A stretch of DNA of 24,423 nucleotides from Treponema sp. GTDB taxonomy: Bacteria > Spirochaetota > Spirochaetia > Treponematales > Treponemataceae. The stretch spans positions 1-24,423 of the forward strand of contig JAFTEK010000060.1 of the NCBI GenBank assembly GCA_017453705.1, in the 5' to 3' direction. The position numbers were made by a program, and so were the translations under genes. Shown in pieces: positions 14,757 through 23,082 of this stretch (positions within the stretch are counted from its first letter, which is position 1; the number at the start of each line of letters is the position of its first letter). The notes under the pieces were generated by a model that was given only the letters and a program-made list of their open reading frames with translations, was not told the DNA's origin and searched no databases.

Positions 14757-15869
14757 ATGCAGGTATATCTTTTTAGCTCGTCTAATTTCATCATCCATAG
14801 CTGCAAGCTCGCACTTGCGCAGAAGTTCAGCCTTCACGTAATGGAATGTCAGTACCTTAGGTCTCTTATGTCCATCTCGGCACGTGTGGATGCCGTTCTG
14901 CTGGACTGCGGCAGCTTTACTGGCGAAGAACTGGAAGAACTGGCTTTTCTCCATGCCGATTGGAAGGGCGGCCATCTCATCCTGCTTGCAGACTCTGATA
15001 TGATGAAGTCCTTCCCCAAAAGCTGGAAGAAAAGCCCAATCGTCCTGGATCCCATGCTGCCGTCAGAACAGCTCTTGGAAGGCATACTCAAGATTATTGG
15101 GGACAAGAAAGCCCCGTACAAGTGCAGTTTGGATGCCTTTGAACCGACAGACCCCTTGTCCAAATACAGGAGGAAAACCGCCCAGGACAGGATGCAGCTC
15201 ATAGCCAAGAGCGATGCGGACATTCTTCTGCTGGGAGAAAGCGGGGCGGGCAAGTCCTATCTGGCAGAACAGATTTACGCGATTTCCGGGCGAATGGGGG
15301 ACTTCATCAGCGAAAGCCTTGCCAACATCTCACCTTCCCTTTTTGAAAGCGAGCTGTTCGGGACGGTTGAAGGGGCATACACTGGTTCTTTGGACAAAAT
15401 GGGGCTGCTGGAAGCCGTGGGAGAAGGGACATTGTTCTTGGACGAGATAGGGGAACTGCCGCTACAACTTCAGTCCAAGCTTTTCTCCGCTCTCGACAAA
15501 AGGTCTTTCCGGAAAGTCGGCAGCGTCAAGGAGCAGCCCTTTGAAGGAAGGCTTATTTTTGCAACCAACAGGAATCTTGAGCAGGCCGTAGAAGAGGGGA
15601 GCTTTAGGGAAGAGCTTTACAACAGGATAAGCATGGCCACGATATTTGTTCCTCCGCTCAGGGAGAGGGCAAATGAGATACAGATGCTGGCCGCCCAGTT
15701 TGCCCAAGACGAAGGCAAGACCCTCTCCCTGACCGCTATGGAAAAACTTGAATCCTACGATTATCCCGGCAATGTCAGGGAACTAAAGAACATAGTGCGT
15801 CGCTCATGCCTGCTCAGCAGCAGGAATACGCTGGAAGCCGACGACATAAGCTTTTCAAGAATCATGTAA
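14757..15869 (+). CDS. Sigma-54 activator-type AAA+ protein lacking a DNA-binding domain
   Basis: A 370-residue protein. The N-terminal ~115 residues have a receiver-like pattern, but FSSSN stands where the acidic pair should be, although VLLD (Asp50) remains; it is probably not phosphorylated normally. The central AAA+ domain is intact: Walker A GESGAGKS (160-167), GAYTGS (206-211) at the position of the sigma-54-contacting GAFTGA loop, Walker B GTLFLDEIG (224-232), arginine-finger region FREELYNRI, and YPGNVRELKN. The protein stops at SFSRIM, 30 residues after this, with no Fis-type helix-turn-helix. Such shortened activators can work without enhancer DNA (FlgR of Helicobacter is a known case). 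The start at 14757, with GCAGGA upstream, is chosen over 14721, which lies inside the preceding gene. Confidence 0.85.
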   Translation: MQVYLFSSSNFIIHSCKLALAQKFSLHVMECQYLRSLMSISARVDAVLLDCGSFTGEELEELAFLHADWKGGHLILLADSDMMKSFPKSWKKSPIVLDPMLPSEQLLEGILKIIGDKKAPYKCSLDAFEPTDPLSKYRRKTAQDRMQLIAKSDADILLLGESGAGKSYLAEQIYAISGRMGDFISESLANISPSLFESELFGTVEGAYTGSLDKMGLLEAVGEGTLFLDEIGELPLQLQSKLFSALDKRSFRKVGSVKEQPFEGRLIFATNRNLEQAVEEGSFREELYNRISMATIFVPPLRERANEIQMLAAQFAQDEGKTLSLTAMEKLESYDYPGNVRELKNIVRRSCLLSSRNTLEADDISFSRIM

Positions 15870-15882
15870 GGCGGCTGGCGGG

Positions 15883-16377
15883 CTATCGGAGCCTTGCTAT
15901 GACGGAGCTGTTTATGTGGGTTATTGCCCCGGCCAGTGCATCCGCGGCGTGGTCGGGCTTAGGCTCGGTCTTGAGCCCCAGGAGCAGCTTGACGTACTGC
16001 TCGACAGTCTCCTTGTCTGCGGAACTTGTGCCTGTGACGGCAGTTTTAATCTGATTGGGGCTGTACATGGCAAGTGGAATGGCCTGCTGAGCCAGGCATA
16101 AGGTTATGACCCCTTTTGCTTCCGCTACAGCAAGGGCACTGGACGTGTTGCGGGCAAAGTACAGGGCTTCCATCTCAGCTTCGTCCGGGCGGAACTCGTC
16201 TATCACGGCAAGAATCCTGTTGTATATTGCCAAAAGGCGGGTGGAATGGTCTTCTGAGCTGGGGGTTTCAATGACACCGTAGCTGACCATCTTAAGCTTG
16301 CCTAAAGAGGCATCCACTACGCCAAAACCTGTGTTTGCAAGACCGGGATCTATTCCCAATACGCGAATCTTTTTCAT
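15883..16377 (-). CDS. ruvC: Holliday junction resolvase RuvC
   Basis: RuvC is the dimeric endonuclease that cuts Holliday junctions in the RuvABC pathway. The 164-residue product has the normal length and the full catalytic set: Asp10 (LGIDPGLANTGFG), Glu70 (EMEALYFARN), His143 and Asp146 (PDHAADALAGAI), corresponding to Asp7, Glu66, His138 and Asp141 of the E. coli enzyme. The conserved T-G and K-x-x-V segment is present as KTAVTGTSSADKETVEQYV. The start at 16377 (MKKIRVLGIDPG) is the family start; an upstream extension to 16422 reads through the yebC terminator and is rejected. No ribosome-binding site is visible. AATAAA eight bases upstream may be a weak -10 box. It converges on the sigma-54-type gene with only 13 bases between stops. 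Confidence 0.96.
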   Translation of the reverse strand: MKKIRVLGIDPGLANTGFGVVDASLGKLKMVSYGVIETPSSEDHSTRLLAIYNRILAVIDEFRPDEAEMEALYFARNTSSALAVAEAKGVITLCLAQQAIPLAMYSPNQIKTAVTGTSSADKETVEQYVKLLLGLKTEPKPDHAADALAGAITHINSSVIARLR

Positions 16378-16401
16378 GCTATGGTTTATTCCAGACAAGG
16401 C

Positions 16402-16437
16402 AAAAAAAAAGAACGCTTCCATCTGGATGCGTTCTTT
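16402..16437 (-). terminator. Intrinsic terminator after yebC
   Basis: On the minus strand AAAGAACGC (16437-16429) pairs with GCGTTCTTT (16416-16408), with TCCA/TGGA continuing the stem inside, and is followed by a run of T to 16402. It lies 31 bases after the yebC stop and 25 bases before ruvC, so ruvC depends on read-through or its own promoter. Confidence 0.85.
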
Positions 16438-16467
16438 CTAAAAGCTTCCTTACGGACGGCCGGTCAA

Positions 16468-17217
16468 TCAGCCTACGCTGTCGGGGTCAAAGTCATCAGG
16501 ATACTCAACGGTCGTGTAGACGTTCTGGACATCCTCGTCTTCTTCCAGCTTGCTGACAAGCTTTGCAACCTTCTTTGCGGTGTCAGCGTCAACAGAGGTG
16601 TATGCCTGTGGAACCATGGACACCTCAGCGGAAAGTGACTCAAAGTTCTTGGACTGAAGTGCCTCAAGAACCTTGTCGAAGGAAGACGGGTCGGTCGTAA
16701 CGGTTGTAACGCCGTCTTCTGTCGTTATGTCCTCGGCACCAGCTTCAAGGGCGACTTCCATAATCTCGTCCTCGCTGACCTTCTCGGCATCGTATTCAAT
16801 CACTCCCTTGCGGTCGAACATACGGGATACTGAACCGGTTGTTCCCAGGTTTCCACCGTTCTTGGTGAAGAAGTTGCGGACATTGGCCGCGGCACGGTTC
16901 TTGTTGTCGGTAAGGACTTCTACCAGGACAGCGACTCCGCCCGGTGCATATCCCTCATATACAAGCTCCTCATAGGAAGTGGCTCCAAGCTCTCCCGTTC
17001 CCTTCTTGATGGCCCTCTCGATGTTGTCTTTGGGCATAGAGGCGGCCTTCGCCTTGAGCATGGCAGTACGGAGACGAGGGTTAGAAGCAGGGTCTCCGCC
17101 GCCCATCTTAGCTGCAATCGAAATCTCCTTTATGAACTTTGTGAACAGCTGTCCGCGCTTGGCATCGGCAATACCCTTAGCATGTTTGATTGTTGACCAT
17201 TTGCTGTGTCCCGACAT
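16468..17217 (-). CDS. yebC: YebC/PmpR-family protein
   Basis: A 249-residue member of the widespread YebC (TACO1/PmpR) family. Members have been described as transcription regulators and, more recently, as helpers of ribosomes at difficult sequences; which applies here cannot be read off. The N-terminus is diagnostic: [32 protein letters not shown]. Further family blocks are [35 protein letters not shown], split over residues 40-75, and the acidic C-terminal domain, ending [23 protein letters not shown]. The ATG at 17217 follows GAGGAG with good spacing. It has its own promoter at 17253-17282 and terminator at 16402-16437, so it is a single-gene unit. Its codon choice (GGA, GTC, AAG) looks like a well-expressed gene, an impression only. 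Confidence 0.96.
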   Translation of the reverse strand: MSGHSKWSTIKHAKGIADAKRGQLFTKFIKEISIAAKMGGGDPASNPRLRTAMLKAKAASMPKDNIERAIKKGTGELGATSYEELVYEGYAPGGVAVLVEVLTDNKNRAAANVRNFFTKNGGNLGTTGSVSRMFDRKGVIEYDAEKVSEDEIMEVALEAGAEDITTEDGVTTVTTDPSSFDKVLEALQSKNFESLSAEVSMVPQAYTSVDADTAKKVAKLVSKLEEDEDVQNVYTTVEYPDDFDPDSVG

Positions 17218-17252
17218 GGGTAACTCCTCTAAATAAAACAGTTTGTAGGGTG

Positions 17253-17282
17253 ATTTTATCATCAAACCGTATAATATGTCAA
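17253..17282 (-). promoter_or_regulatory. Predicted yebC promoter
   Basis: Minus strand TTGACA (17282-17277), 18-base spacer, TAAAAT (17258-17253). The -35 is a perfect consensus. It begins one base from a perfect palindrome at 17284-17316. The leader would be about 30 bases and contains the yebC ribosome-binding site. Confidence 0.75.
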
Positions 17283-17283
17283 C

Positions 17284-17351
17284 GCCTATCCAAAAACCTT
17301 TGGTTTTTGGATAGGCAACGAGATTAAAAACACTTCGTGTTTTTAATCTCG
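17284..17351. repeat. Two adjacent perfect 15-bp hairpins between luxS and yebC
   Basis: Hairpin 1: GCCTATCCAAAAACC (17284-17298), loop TTT, GGTTTTTGGATAGGC (17302-17316). Hairpin 2: CGAGATTAAAAACAC (17319-17333), loop TTC, GTGTTTTTAATCTCG (17337-17351). They are separated by two bases. They lie downstream of luxS and immediately upstream of the yebC -35. Neither is followed by a T-tract, although each stem contains a run of five A and T. They could end luxS transcription or mark a repeat insertion. Confidence 0.85.
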
Positions 17352-17406
17352 CGGAAATAAGAAAGTCCTAGGAGAGCCTGTGGTCTCGTGCGGATATACG
17401 AGGGGA

Positions 17407-17886
17407 TTACTCCGGGTAGACGGTGTGGGCTTTGTCCAGCTTGTTAAGCGTGCCTTCCAGATAGCGGTTTGCGAGCCAGTTAGCCATTCCCAGGTTCTGG
17501 TCTAAGTAATTGCCGCAGTCGTGGGCTGTCGCGCCGGGGATTTCTCCCTTGTAGTCCCTGATGAATTCAAACATCCTTTTTATGAGGGGGGCGACGGCCT
17601 CCGATGTCAAGTCCCCGAAGAGAACCAGGTAAAATCCTGTCCTGCATCCCATCGGCCCAAAGTAGACGACATTCTCTTTCCATTCCGCGTCGTTGCGAAG
17701 GAATGTTGCTCCCAGATGCTCAATCGTGTGCATCTCAGCGGTGTTCATCACCGGCTCCTTGTTGGGGGCGGTCATACGCAGGTCAAAGGTCGTAACCGTG
17801 ACGTTTTCCTTTTTGTCTTTGCGGGAGACGTAAACCCCCGGCTCCAGCTTGAGGTGGTTTACCGTGAAGCTAGCAATCTTTTCCAT
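17407..17886 (-). CDS. luxS: S-ribosylhomocysteine lyase (AI-2 precursor synthesis)
   Basis: LuxS splits S-ribosylhomocysteine into homocysteine and DPD, the precursor of autoinducer-2, in the activated methyl cycle. The 159-residue product has normal length and the metal site H-x-x-E-H: His53, Glu56 and His57 in MHTIEHLGATFLRN. The third metal ligand is Cys124 (AHDCGNYLDQNL), and the catalytic Cys81 is in GPMGCRTGFYL. The start at 17886 (MEKIASFTVNHLKLEPG) is the family start and has AGGAGG upstream; extension to 17940 runs into the promoter. No pfs/mtnN or metK gene is nearby in the window. It is transcribed away from a lipoprotein gene whose promoter region overlaps its own. Confidence 0.96.
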   Translation of the reverse strand: MEKIASFTVNHLKLEPGVYVSRKDKKENVTVTTFDLRMTAPNKEPVMNTAEMHTIEHLGATFLRNDAEWKENVVYFGPMGCRTGFYLVLFGDLTSEAVAPLIKRMFEFIRDYKGEIPGATAHDCGNYLDQNLGMANWLANRYLEGTLNKLDKAHTVYPE

Positions 17887-17910
17887 ATAGTTCCTCCTGC
17901 AATAGTACCG

Positions 17911-17940
17911 AGTATACAAGTTCTTAGCCCCACTAGTCAA
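17911..17940 (-). promoter_or_regulatory. Predicted luxS promoter
   Basis: Minus strand TTGACT (17940-17935), 18-base spacer, TATACT (17916-17911). The leader is about 20 bases and includes AGGAGG. The -35 occupies the same bases where the -35 of the divergent lipoprotein promoter would fall. Confidence 0.75.
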
Positions 17941-17954
17941 TGCTGGCGAGCCTG

Positions 17955-17963
17955 TGTTATACT
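17955..17963 (+). promoter_or_regulatory. Extended -10 box of the lipoprotein gene, leaderless
   Basis: TGTTATACT: TATACT at 17958-17963 with an upstream TG in the extended -10 position. Six bases separate it from the ATG at 17970, so transcription should begin at the start codon. There is no good -35 and no ribosome-binding site. Confidence 0.55.
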
Positions 17964-17969
17964 GCTCCT

Positions 17970-18614
17970 ATGAGTGTATTCCGCCCGCGCCAGGCTATGA
18001 TTCCGCTCCTGCTCGCCCTTGTTTTCCTGTCCTGTGAGACAAGCTCGCACCTTCCTCAAGAAAAAAGACCCGGCGGGTCTGGCAGCAAGGCACCTGTGAC
18101 AACAGAATCTTCTGATGAAAGCGGGATAAACACTGATGACTGGACGGCTGCGAAGAGTCTGGTGGATTTGGTCGGGAAATGGGAAAGCTCCGGTGATTCC
18201 ATATACGAATATCCTTTCAAGGTGGACGGCAAGAAATACATGAGGATTGCATGGAGTGAATGTGACGACACCCCCATCTGGAAGGCTTACGCGCTTAAAA
18301 AGGGCTGTGATATGCAGACCCTTTGGCAGATACGATTTTCCTGCATTTCAGACATATACGGCCAGAACTTGCCCATAGCCGATGCAAACGGCACACAATA
18401 CGGAATAAAGCTGTCGCAGCGTGACGGCAGGATTTATTCCCGCAGGGAGATGCTTGTAAGCGAGAGGCTGCTGCTGGTAAACCTGGGCTTTTTCCTGATT
18501 TCCCCTGACAAAGACCTCTTTGTCGAAAAGGGGACTCTCCGCCTGGCTTCTGACAACTTTGATGACCTTTCGAGCGGAGGCAATATATATAGAAGAAAAA
18601 ATGGAGGAGAGTGA
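17970..18614 (+). CDS. Small lipoprotein of unknown function
   Basis: A 214-residue predicted lipoprotein that I do not assign to a family. Lipoprotein signal with hydrophobic core IPLLLALVFLSC (lipobox FLSC, Cys22), then a Ser/Lys/Pro/Glu-rich linker (about 25-55), then a compact domain. In it WTAAKSLVDLVGKWESSG, FKVDGKKYMRIAWSECDD and IRFSCISDIYGQNLPI look like a beta-rich, lipocalin-like or calycin-like fold; the G-K-W-x-S start is typical of such domains, but this is impression only. The ATG at 17970 is preferred because the promoter -10 lies immediately before it; an upstream frame start at 17940 would precede the promoter. Its stop overlaps the start of the patatin gene (TGATG), so the two are probably co-translated. 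Confidence 0.78.
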   Translation: MSVFRPRQAMIPLLLALVFLSCETSSHLPQEKRPGGSGSKAPVTTESSDESGINTDDWTAAKSLVDLVGKWESSGDSIYEYPFKVDGKKYMRIAWSECDDTPIWKAYALKKGCDMQTLWQIRFSCISDIYGQNLPIADANGTQYGIKLSQRDGRIYSRREMLVSERLLLVNLGFFLISPDKDLFVEKGTLRLASDNFDDLSSGGNIYRRKNGGE

Positions 18615-19483
18615 TGGGGCGTCTTTGTCTTAAGCTGCTTTTTTTGCTGTTGCTGCCTCTTTCTACAGCCAAGGCGGAGCAGGTTGGCCTTGTTCTGGCG
18701 GGCGGCGGCGGAAAAGGAGCCTACCAGGTGGGCGTGTGGAAGGCACTGGCGGAATATGGCCTTGCACAGCGGGTGACAGCCATATCCGGGACAAGCGTGG
18801 GCGCGCTAAATGCAACCCTTTTCTCATGTACAAGTTCAGAAAAAGCCGAGCAGCTGTGGCTGGAGGAAGTTCCCGGCCAGCTGACCCGCGATGCCCTTAT
18901 TTCCCAGGAAGGGCTGGAAGAGATAATAAATGCTACTCCAATACACAAAATTCAAGGCTCCTACCCCCGAGTCTGTGCAACCTGTGTTAGAAAGCAATGG
19001 ATTGTCGGAACGCTGATAAACTACATAACCTCCAGCGTTGGCAGCCGGGCCTACCGCTTTTGGCTCAACGATGAACCCAACACATACTGGATAACCAAGG
19101 AGCTTTTGGCTTCTTCCGCCTTTCCTGGGATTTGTCCCGCCGTTGAGCTTAAGGACGGTGAAGAATATGTGGACGGAGGCTGGGAAGGAGTCGGCGGTGA
19201 CAATGTTCCTATAGACCCCATCGTGAAATCTTGTCCAGATATAGGCAACATCATCGTCGTTTACTGCGATGAGCAGCCTGCCCGCCGTATCAAGGTCAAG
19301 AACTATGACTGGCTCAAGGTGACGGAGATAATTCCTTCCATAGACACGGCGGGGCTGTTTGACGGCACAGTGAACTTCTCATACAACCGCATCCGCCTGC
19401 TCATAGACACAGGCTACGAGGACACTGCCAGGCTCTTGAAGGGGCGCGGACTGTACCCCGTGTCGTCCTACTGGTTTGACTAG
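18614..19483 (+). CDS. Exported patatin-like phospholipase
   Basis: A 289-residue serine hydrolase of the patatin family, which deacylates phospholipids or other lipids with a Ser-Asp dyad. A cleavable signal peptide (LKLLFLLLLPLSTAKA, ending about residue 21) leads into the oxyanion loop AGGGGKGAYQVGVW (29-42). The nucleophile is Ser61 in GTSVG, followed by S-A-F-P (168-171), and the dyad Asp187 is in YVDGGW. All essential motifs are intact. The signal peptide puts it in the periplasm or outside; many bacterial patatins are cytoplasmic. The ATG overlaps the stop of the lipoprotein gene, with GGAGGAGAG before it, so the lipoprotein may be a partner or accessory factor. Downstream it is followed by the 23-bp array rather than a clear terminator. 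Confidence 0.9.
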   Translation: MGRLCLKLLFLLLLPLSTAKAEQVGLVLAGGGGKGAYQVGVWKALAEYGLAQRVTAISGTSVGALNATLFSCTSSEKAEQLWLEEVPGQLTRDALISQEGLEEIINATPIHKIQGSYPRVCATCVRKQWIVGTLINYITSSVGSRAYRFWLNDEPNTYWITKELLASSAFPGICPAVELKDGEEYVDGGWEGVGGDNVPIDPIVKSCPDIGNIIVVYCDEQPARRIKVKNYDWLKVTEIIPSIDTAGLFDGTVNFSYNRIRLLIDTGYEDTARLLKGRGLYPVSSYWFD

Positions 19484-19501
19484 GAGGGGGCAAGTACCGT
19501 G

Positions 19502-19640
19502 TAGTGTGTCTGGCACACACTATGTAATGTGTCTGGCTCACACTATGTAATGTGTCTGGCTCACACTATGTAATGTGTCTGGCTCACACTATGTAATGTG
19601 TTTGGCTCACACTATGTAATGTGTTTGACTCACACATTGC
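19502..19640 (+). repeat. Tandem 23-bp array, six copies, with inverted arms
   Basis: GTGTCTGG or GTGTTTG cores start at 19506, 19529, 19552, 19575, 19598 and 19621, an exact 23-base period. The middle copies are almost identical; the outer two differ. The outer units fold best: AGTGTGT/ACACACT (19503-19521) and AATGTGT/ACACATT (19618-19638), while middle units keep TGTG/CACA arms. The array fills the gap between the patatin gene and the fabV promoter. The period is not a multiple of three, and there are no unique spacers, so it is neither coding nor CRISPR. Confidence 0.88.
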
Positions 19641-19663
19641 CGCCTTGTCGACAAAAAGACACA

Positions 19664-19693
19664 TTGACGCATAATGTCAAATTGCGATAAAAT
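19664..19693 (+). promoter_or_regulatory. fabV promoter with inverted repeat over the -35
   Basis: TTGACG (19664-19669), 18-base spacer, TAAAAT (19688-19693). The -35 is the left arm of TTGACgcataatGTCAA (19664-19680), a perfect 5-bp inverted repeat with a seven-base centre. A repressor bound here would block the polymerase. GAGGGA at 19701-19706 is the ribosome-binding site. Confidence 0.6.
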
Positions 19694-19711
19694 CATTGCC
19701 GAGGGAATAAC

Positions 19712-20941
<1,230 letters not shown>

Positions 20942-20951
20942 GACCTATGGA

Positions 20952-20986
20952 AACACTGAATAATCGAATGCCCATTATTCAGTGTT
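20952..20986. repeat. Palindrome, CACTGAATAAT family, copy 2
   Basis: AACACTGAATAAT (20952-20964) and ATTATTCAGTGTT (20974-20986) form a perfect 13-bp stem with a nine-base loop. It lies between the convergent fabV and pseudouridine synthase genes, where it could act on both transcripts. The arms equal those of the palindrome at 4158-4191. Confidence 0.82.
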
Positions 20987-20995
20987 AACAAGGGG

Positions 20996-21931
20996 CTAAT
21001 GCCCCCTCTTGCCCAGTTCCACGTATGAGCCGTGCGCTTTTTCCTTTGCGGATGGCCGCCTGTTTTGGCGTGGAACTGAGCTGCTATTGCCTTCTTCCCT
21101 GCGATGGCTTGGTCTGGCCTGTTTCCAAATGGGGGCTGAGGGCTTTGAATCTCCCTTTTCCACATAAGAAAGCCAATTTTCATCTTCTGGAACTTCAAAG
21201 CTCATGAGTTTTCCCGATGTGGGATGGGCTAGCTCCAGTCTGCGGGCATGGAGGGCCAGCCTATGGAAAGGGTCAGTCCTGGCCCTGTAGTTCTCATCTC
21301 CTGCCAGTGGATAGCCCAAGTATGACAGATGTGCTCGTATCTGGTTCTTCTTTCCTGTTTCAAGGGTAAGCTCAAAGAGCGTGTGGGTCTCCCCCCTAAA
21401 GACAATCTTATAATGCGTTACGGCACGGACGGCTTTGGAAAGCCTCTCATCCCCTTCGTCTGGAACATAAGCCACATGATAGGCATTCTCTGCCAGGGGC
21501 AGGTCTATCGTGCCTTCTGTAGCCAGTTCCCGACTGTCATGCCTTGTGACAGGGTTTTCCGCCACAGCCCGGTAGATTTTGCGGGTTTTGCCGCCATGCC
21601 ACTGGCTTATTATCTTCTTTTGGGCTGCCTCGTTGAGGGCAAAGACCATAACCCCGCTGGTATCCCTGTCCAGCCGATGAACGGTAAAGGGACGGTGGCT
21701 TTTGGTCCAGTCACCGCGTCCCCGCATTATTTTTTCGATTGTGTCCAGGGCCGTCCTTGCCTTGCTGCCGGGATAAGGAACTGAGAGCATACCTGACGGC
21801 TTTTCTATCACGATTATGTCCTTGTCTTCGTAAAGGATCTTTATTCTCTCGCGTCCATAGTCCGCCTTGTGCTCACGCTTGTATTGGGTGCTAGCCTTTA
21901 CAGTGTGGAGCGTCTGCCCCTCATTCGCCAT
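20996..21931 (-). CDS. RluA-family pseudouridine synthase
   Basis: A 311-residue enzyme that isomerises a uridine in rRNA or tRNA. The RluA catalytic motif HRLDRDTSGVMVFA contains the catalytic Asp88. Other family blocks are IIVIEKPSGMLSVPYPG, KIYRAVAENP, FELTLETGKKNQIRAHLSYLGYPLAGD and RLALHARRLELAHP. No N-terminal S4 domain is present; a basic ~30-residue leader and a Lys/Arg/Ser-rich C-terminal tail of about 40 residues flank the core and may contact RNA. The exact target site (RluA, RluC, RluD or other) cannot be told. The start at 21931 overlaps the end of the diguanylate cyclase gene by 11 bases, with AAGGACAGG upstream, so the two form an operon. GGGGCtaatGCCCC (20992-21005) spans its stop codon. 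Confidence 0.92.
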   Translation of the reverse strand: MANEGQTLHTVKASTQYKREHKADYGRERIKILYEDKDIIVIEKPSGMLSVPYPGSKARTALDTIEKIMRGRGDWTKSHRPFTVHRLDRDTSGVMVFALNEAAQKKIISQWHGGKTRKIYRAVAENPVTRHDSRELATEGTIDLPLAENAYHVAYVPDEGDERLSKAVRAVTHYKIVFRGETHTLFELTLETGKKNQIRAHLSYLGYPLAGDENYRARTDPFHRLALHARRLELAHPTSGKLMSFEVPEDENWLSYVEKGDSKPSAPIWKQARPSHRREEGNSSSVPRQNRRPSAKEKAHGSYVELGKRGH

Positions 21932-23033
21932 GAATTACGCACCTGTCCTTGCCAGAATTCTTGGCCACGTAGAGGGCATTGTCGGCTTGGTTAAAAAGCT
22001 CCTGATAGTCCGGCCTTGGCGTTCCCTTTTTAAAGAGTGTACAGCCAACGCTTATGCTGTAGTGCTCGTACTTGGTATTGTAACGGAAGAAATTCTTTAG
22101 GCTGACTGTCAGGGCCTTTACCTTTTCTTCCACAATATCGCGATCCAGCCGTCCTCTCATAAGTATGACAAACTCGTCCCCTCCGAACCTGCCGACAAAA
22201 TCCGAAGAACGGCAGCAGTCCAAAAGGCAGCGGCCTGTGTTTGCGATAAAGAAATCCCCGATGGAATGTCCAAAGCTGTCGTTTATGCTCTTGAAGTTGT
22301 CTATGTCCATAACCAGGAGACAGCCCTCGCAGCTCTCGCTCCTCAGTGCATTCATCGTGTTGCTTTCAAAGGCTGCCTTGGTCATTGCCCCGGTCAGTGA
22401 GTCCGTGTCCCTCTGGATTTTGATAATCCGGCGGTTGGTAAAGTCTTCCATGCGGCTCATCTGCTGGTTTGTGTTCATGAATAGGGATACGATGAAATAA
22501 GATACAACGTTCACCAAGTCATTGGAAAAAAATGCAGGGGCTTTGACCCTATGGCTCTCAAGCAGGAAGAATATGCCGACAATCACCATGATGAGATTGC
22601 CCCTCCAGGGGCTGTCACATAGTAGGGACGGAAGGATAATCAGCATGACGATGAAGGTGACGGCAGGAAAAGGCCCGTGGACAACTCCCGTGTAATAGCC
22701 GTAGGCATAGCCTGTCAGCTGCAGGAGGTAGAAGGTCAGCAGGACAGGAAGGCCTGATGTCTCCGGCTTGAACATAAAGCAGGTCATCAGATGTATTCCC
22801 ATGCTTATAACAGCCATCCCTATGTATACGAATGGATATTCATAAACCTGTGTCGCCCCGGTAAAGCTTATGCATGATATGATAAAAAAGATGAGGAAAA
22901 AGAGGGCTGAACAAAAGCGGAGCATCTTGTAGTTGTAGGCCGCAATCATGGGCTTTATGTCTTCAAGTTCCTTGGCATCTTCCATACCAAGGCAGAATTT
23001 ACGGAGAATGCTCCCAATGCGCTTAAGTTCCAT
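21921..23033 (-). CDS. Membrane diguanylate cyclase (GGDEF)
   Basis: A 370-residue enzyme predicted to make cyclic-di-GMP from GTP. The N-terminal half has about six membrane spans (about 37-56, 66-86, 95-112, 120-139, 146-160, 172-187) with no recognisable sensor name. A short coiled linker follows (MSRMEDFTNRRIIKIQ). The GGDEF domain begins DTDSLTGAMTKAAFE. It has the metal-binding Asp243 in VMDIDNFKSIND, an intact GGDEF (284-288) and an R-x-x-D inhibitory site (Arg275-Asp278), so it should be active and feedback-inhibited. The start at 23033 is fixed by a TATAAT six bases upstream. A longer frame to 23177 would translate the 33-bp array into an 11-residue repeat and is rejected. It is co-transcribed with the pseudouridine synthase gene. 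Confidence 0.92.
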   Translation of the reverse strand: MELKRIGSILRKFCLGMEDAKELEDIKPMIAAYNYKMLRFCSALFFLIFFIISCISFTGATQVYEYPFVYIGMAVISMGIHLMTCFMFKPETSGLPVLLTFYLLQLTGYAYGYYTGVVHGPFPAVTFIVMLIILPSLLCDSPWRGNLIMVIVGIFFLLESHRVKAPAFFSNDLVNVVSYFIVSLFMNTNQQMSRMEDFTNRRIIKIQRDTDSLTGAMTKAAFESNTMNALRSESCEGCLLVMDIDNFKSINDSFGHSIGDFFIANTGRCLLDCCRSSDFVGRFGGDEFVILMRGRLDRDIVEEKVKALTVSLKNFFRYNTKYEHYSISVGCTLFKKGTPRPDYQELFNQADNALYVAKNSGKDRCVIHGE

Positions 23034-23039
23034 TCCTTC

Positions 23040-23068
23040 ATTATAATGGCTGTTTAGCTTTTTTTCAA
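23040..23068 (-). promoter_or_regulatory. Predicted leaderless promoter of the diguanylate cyclase
   Basis: Minus strand TTGAAA (23068-23063), 17-base spacer, TATAAT (23045-23040), then GAAGGA and the ATG at 23033. Transcription should begin at the A of the start codon, which makes the adjacent GAAGGA useless as a ribosome-binding site. Confidence 0.7.
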
Positions 23069-23082
23069 TAAAATAATGACAC

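Noticed and set aside
16378..16422. Longer RuvC N-terminus
   Set aside because: It would translate the T-run and stem of the yebC terminator; the family starts at the residues just before L-G-I-D-P-G.
19502..19640. 23-bp array as a CRISPR or coding repeat
   Set aside because: Units are contiguous without unique spacers, and the period is not a multiple of three.
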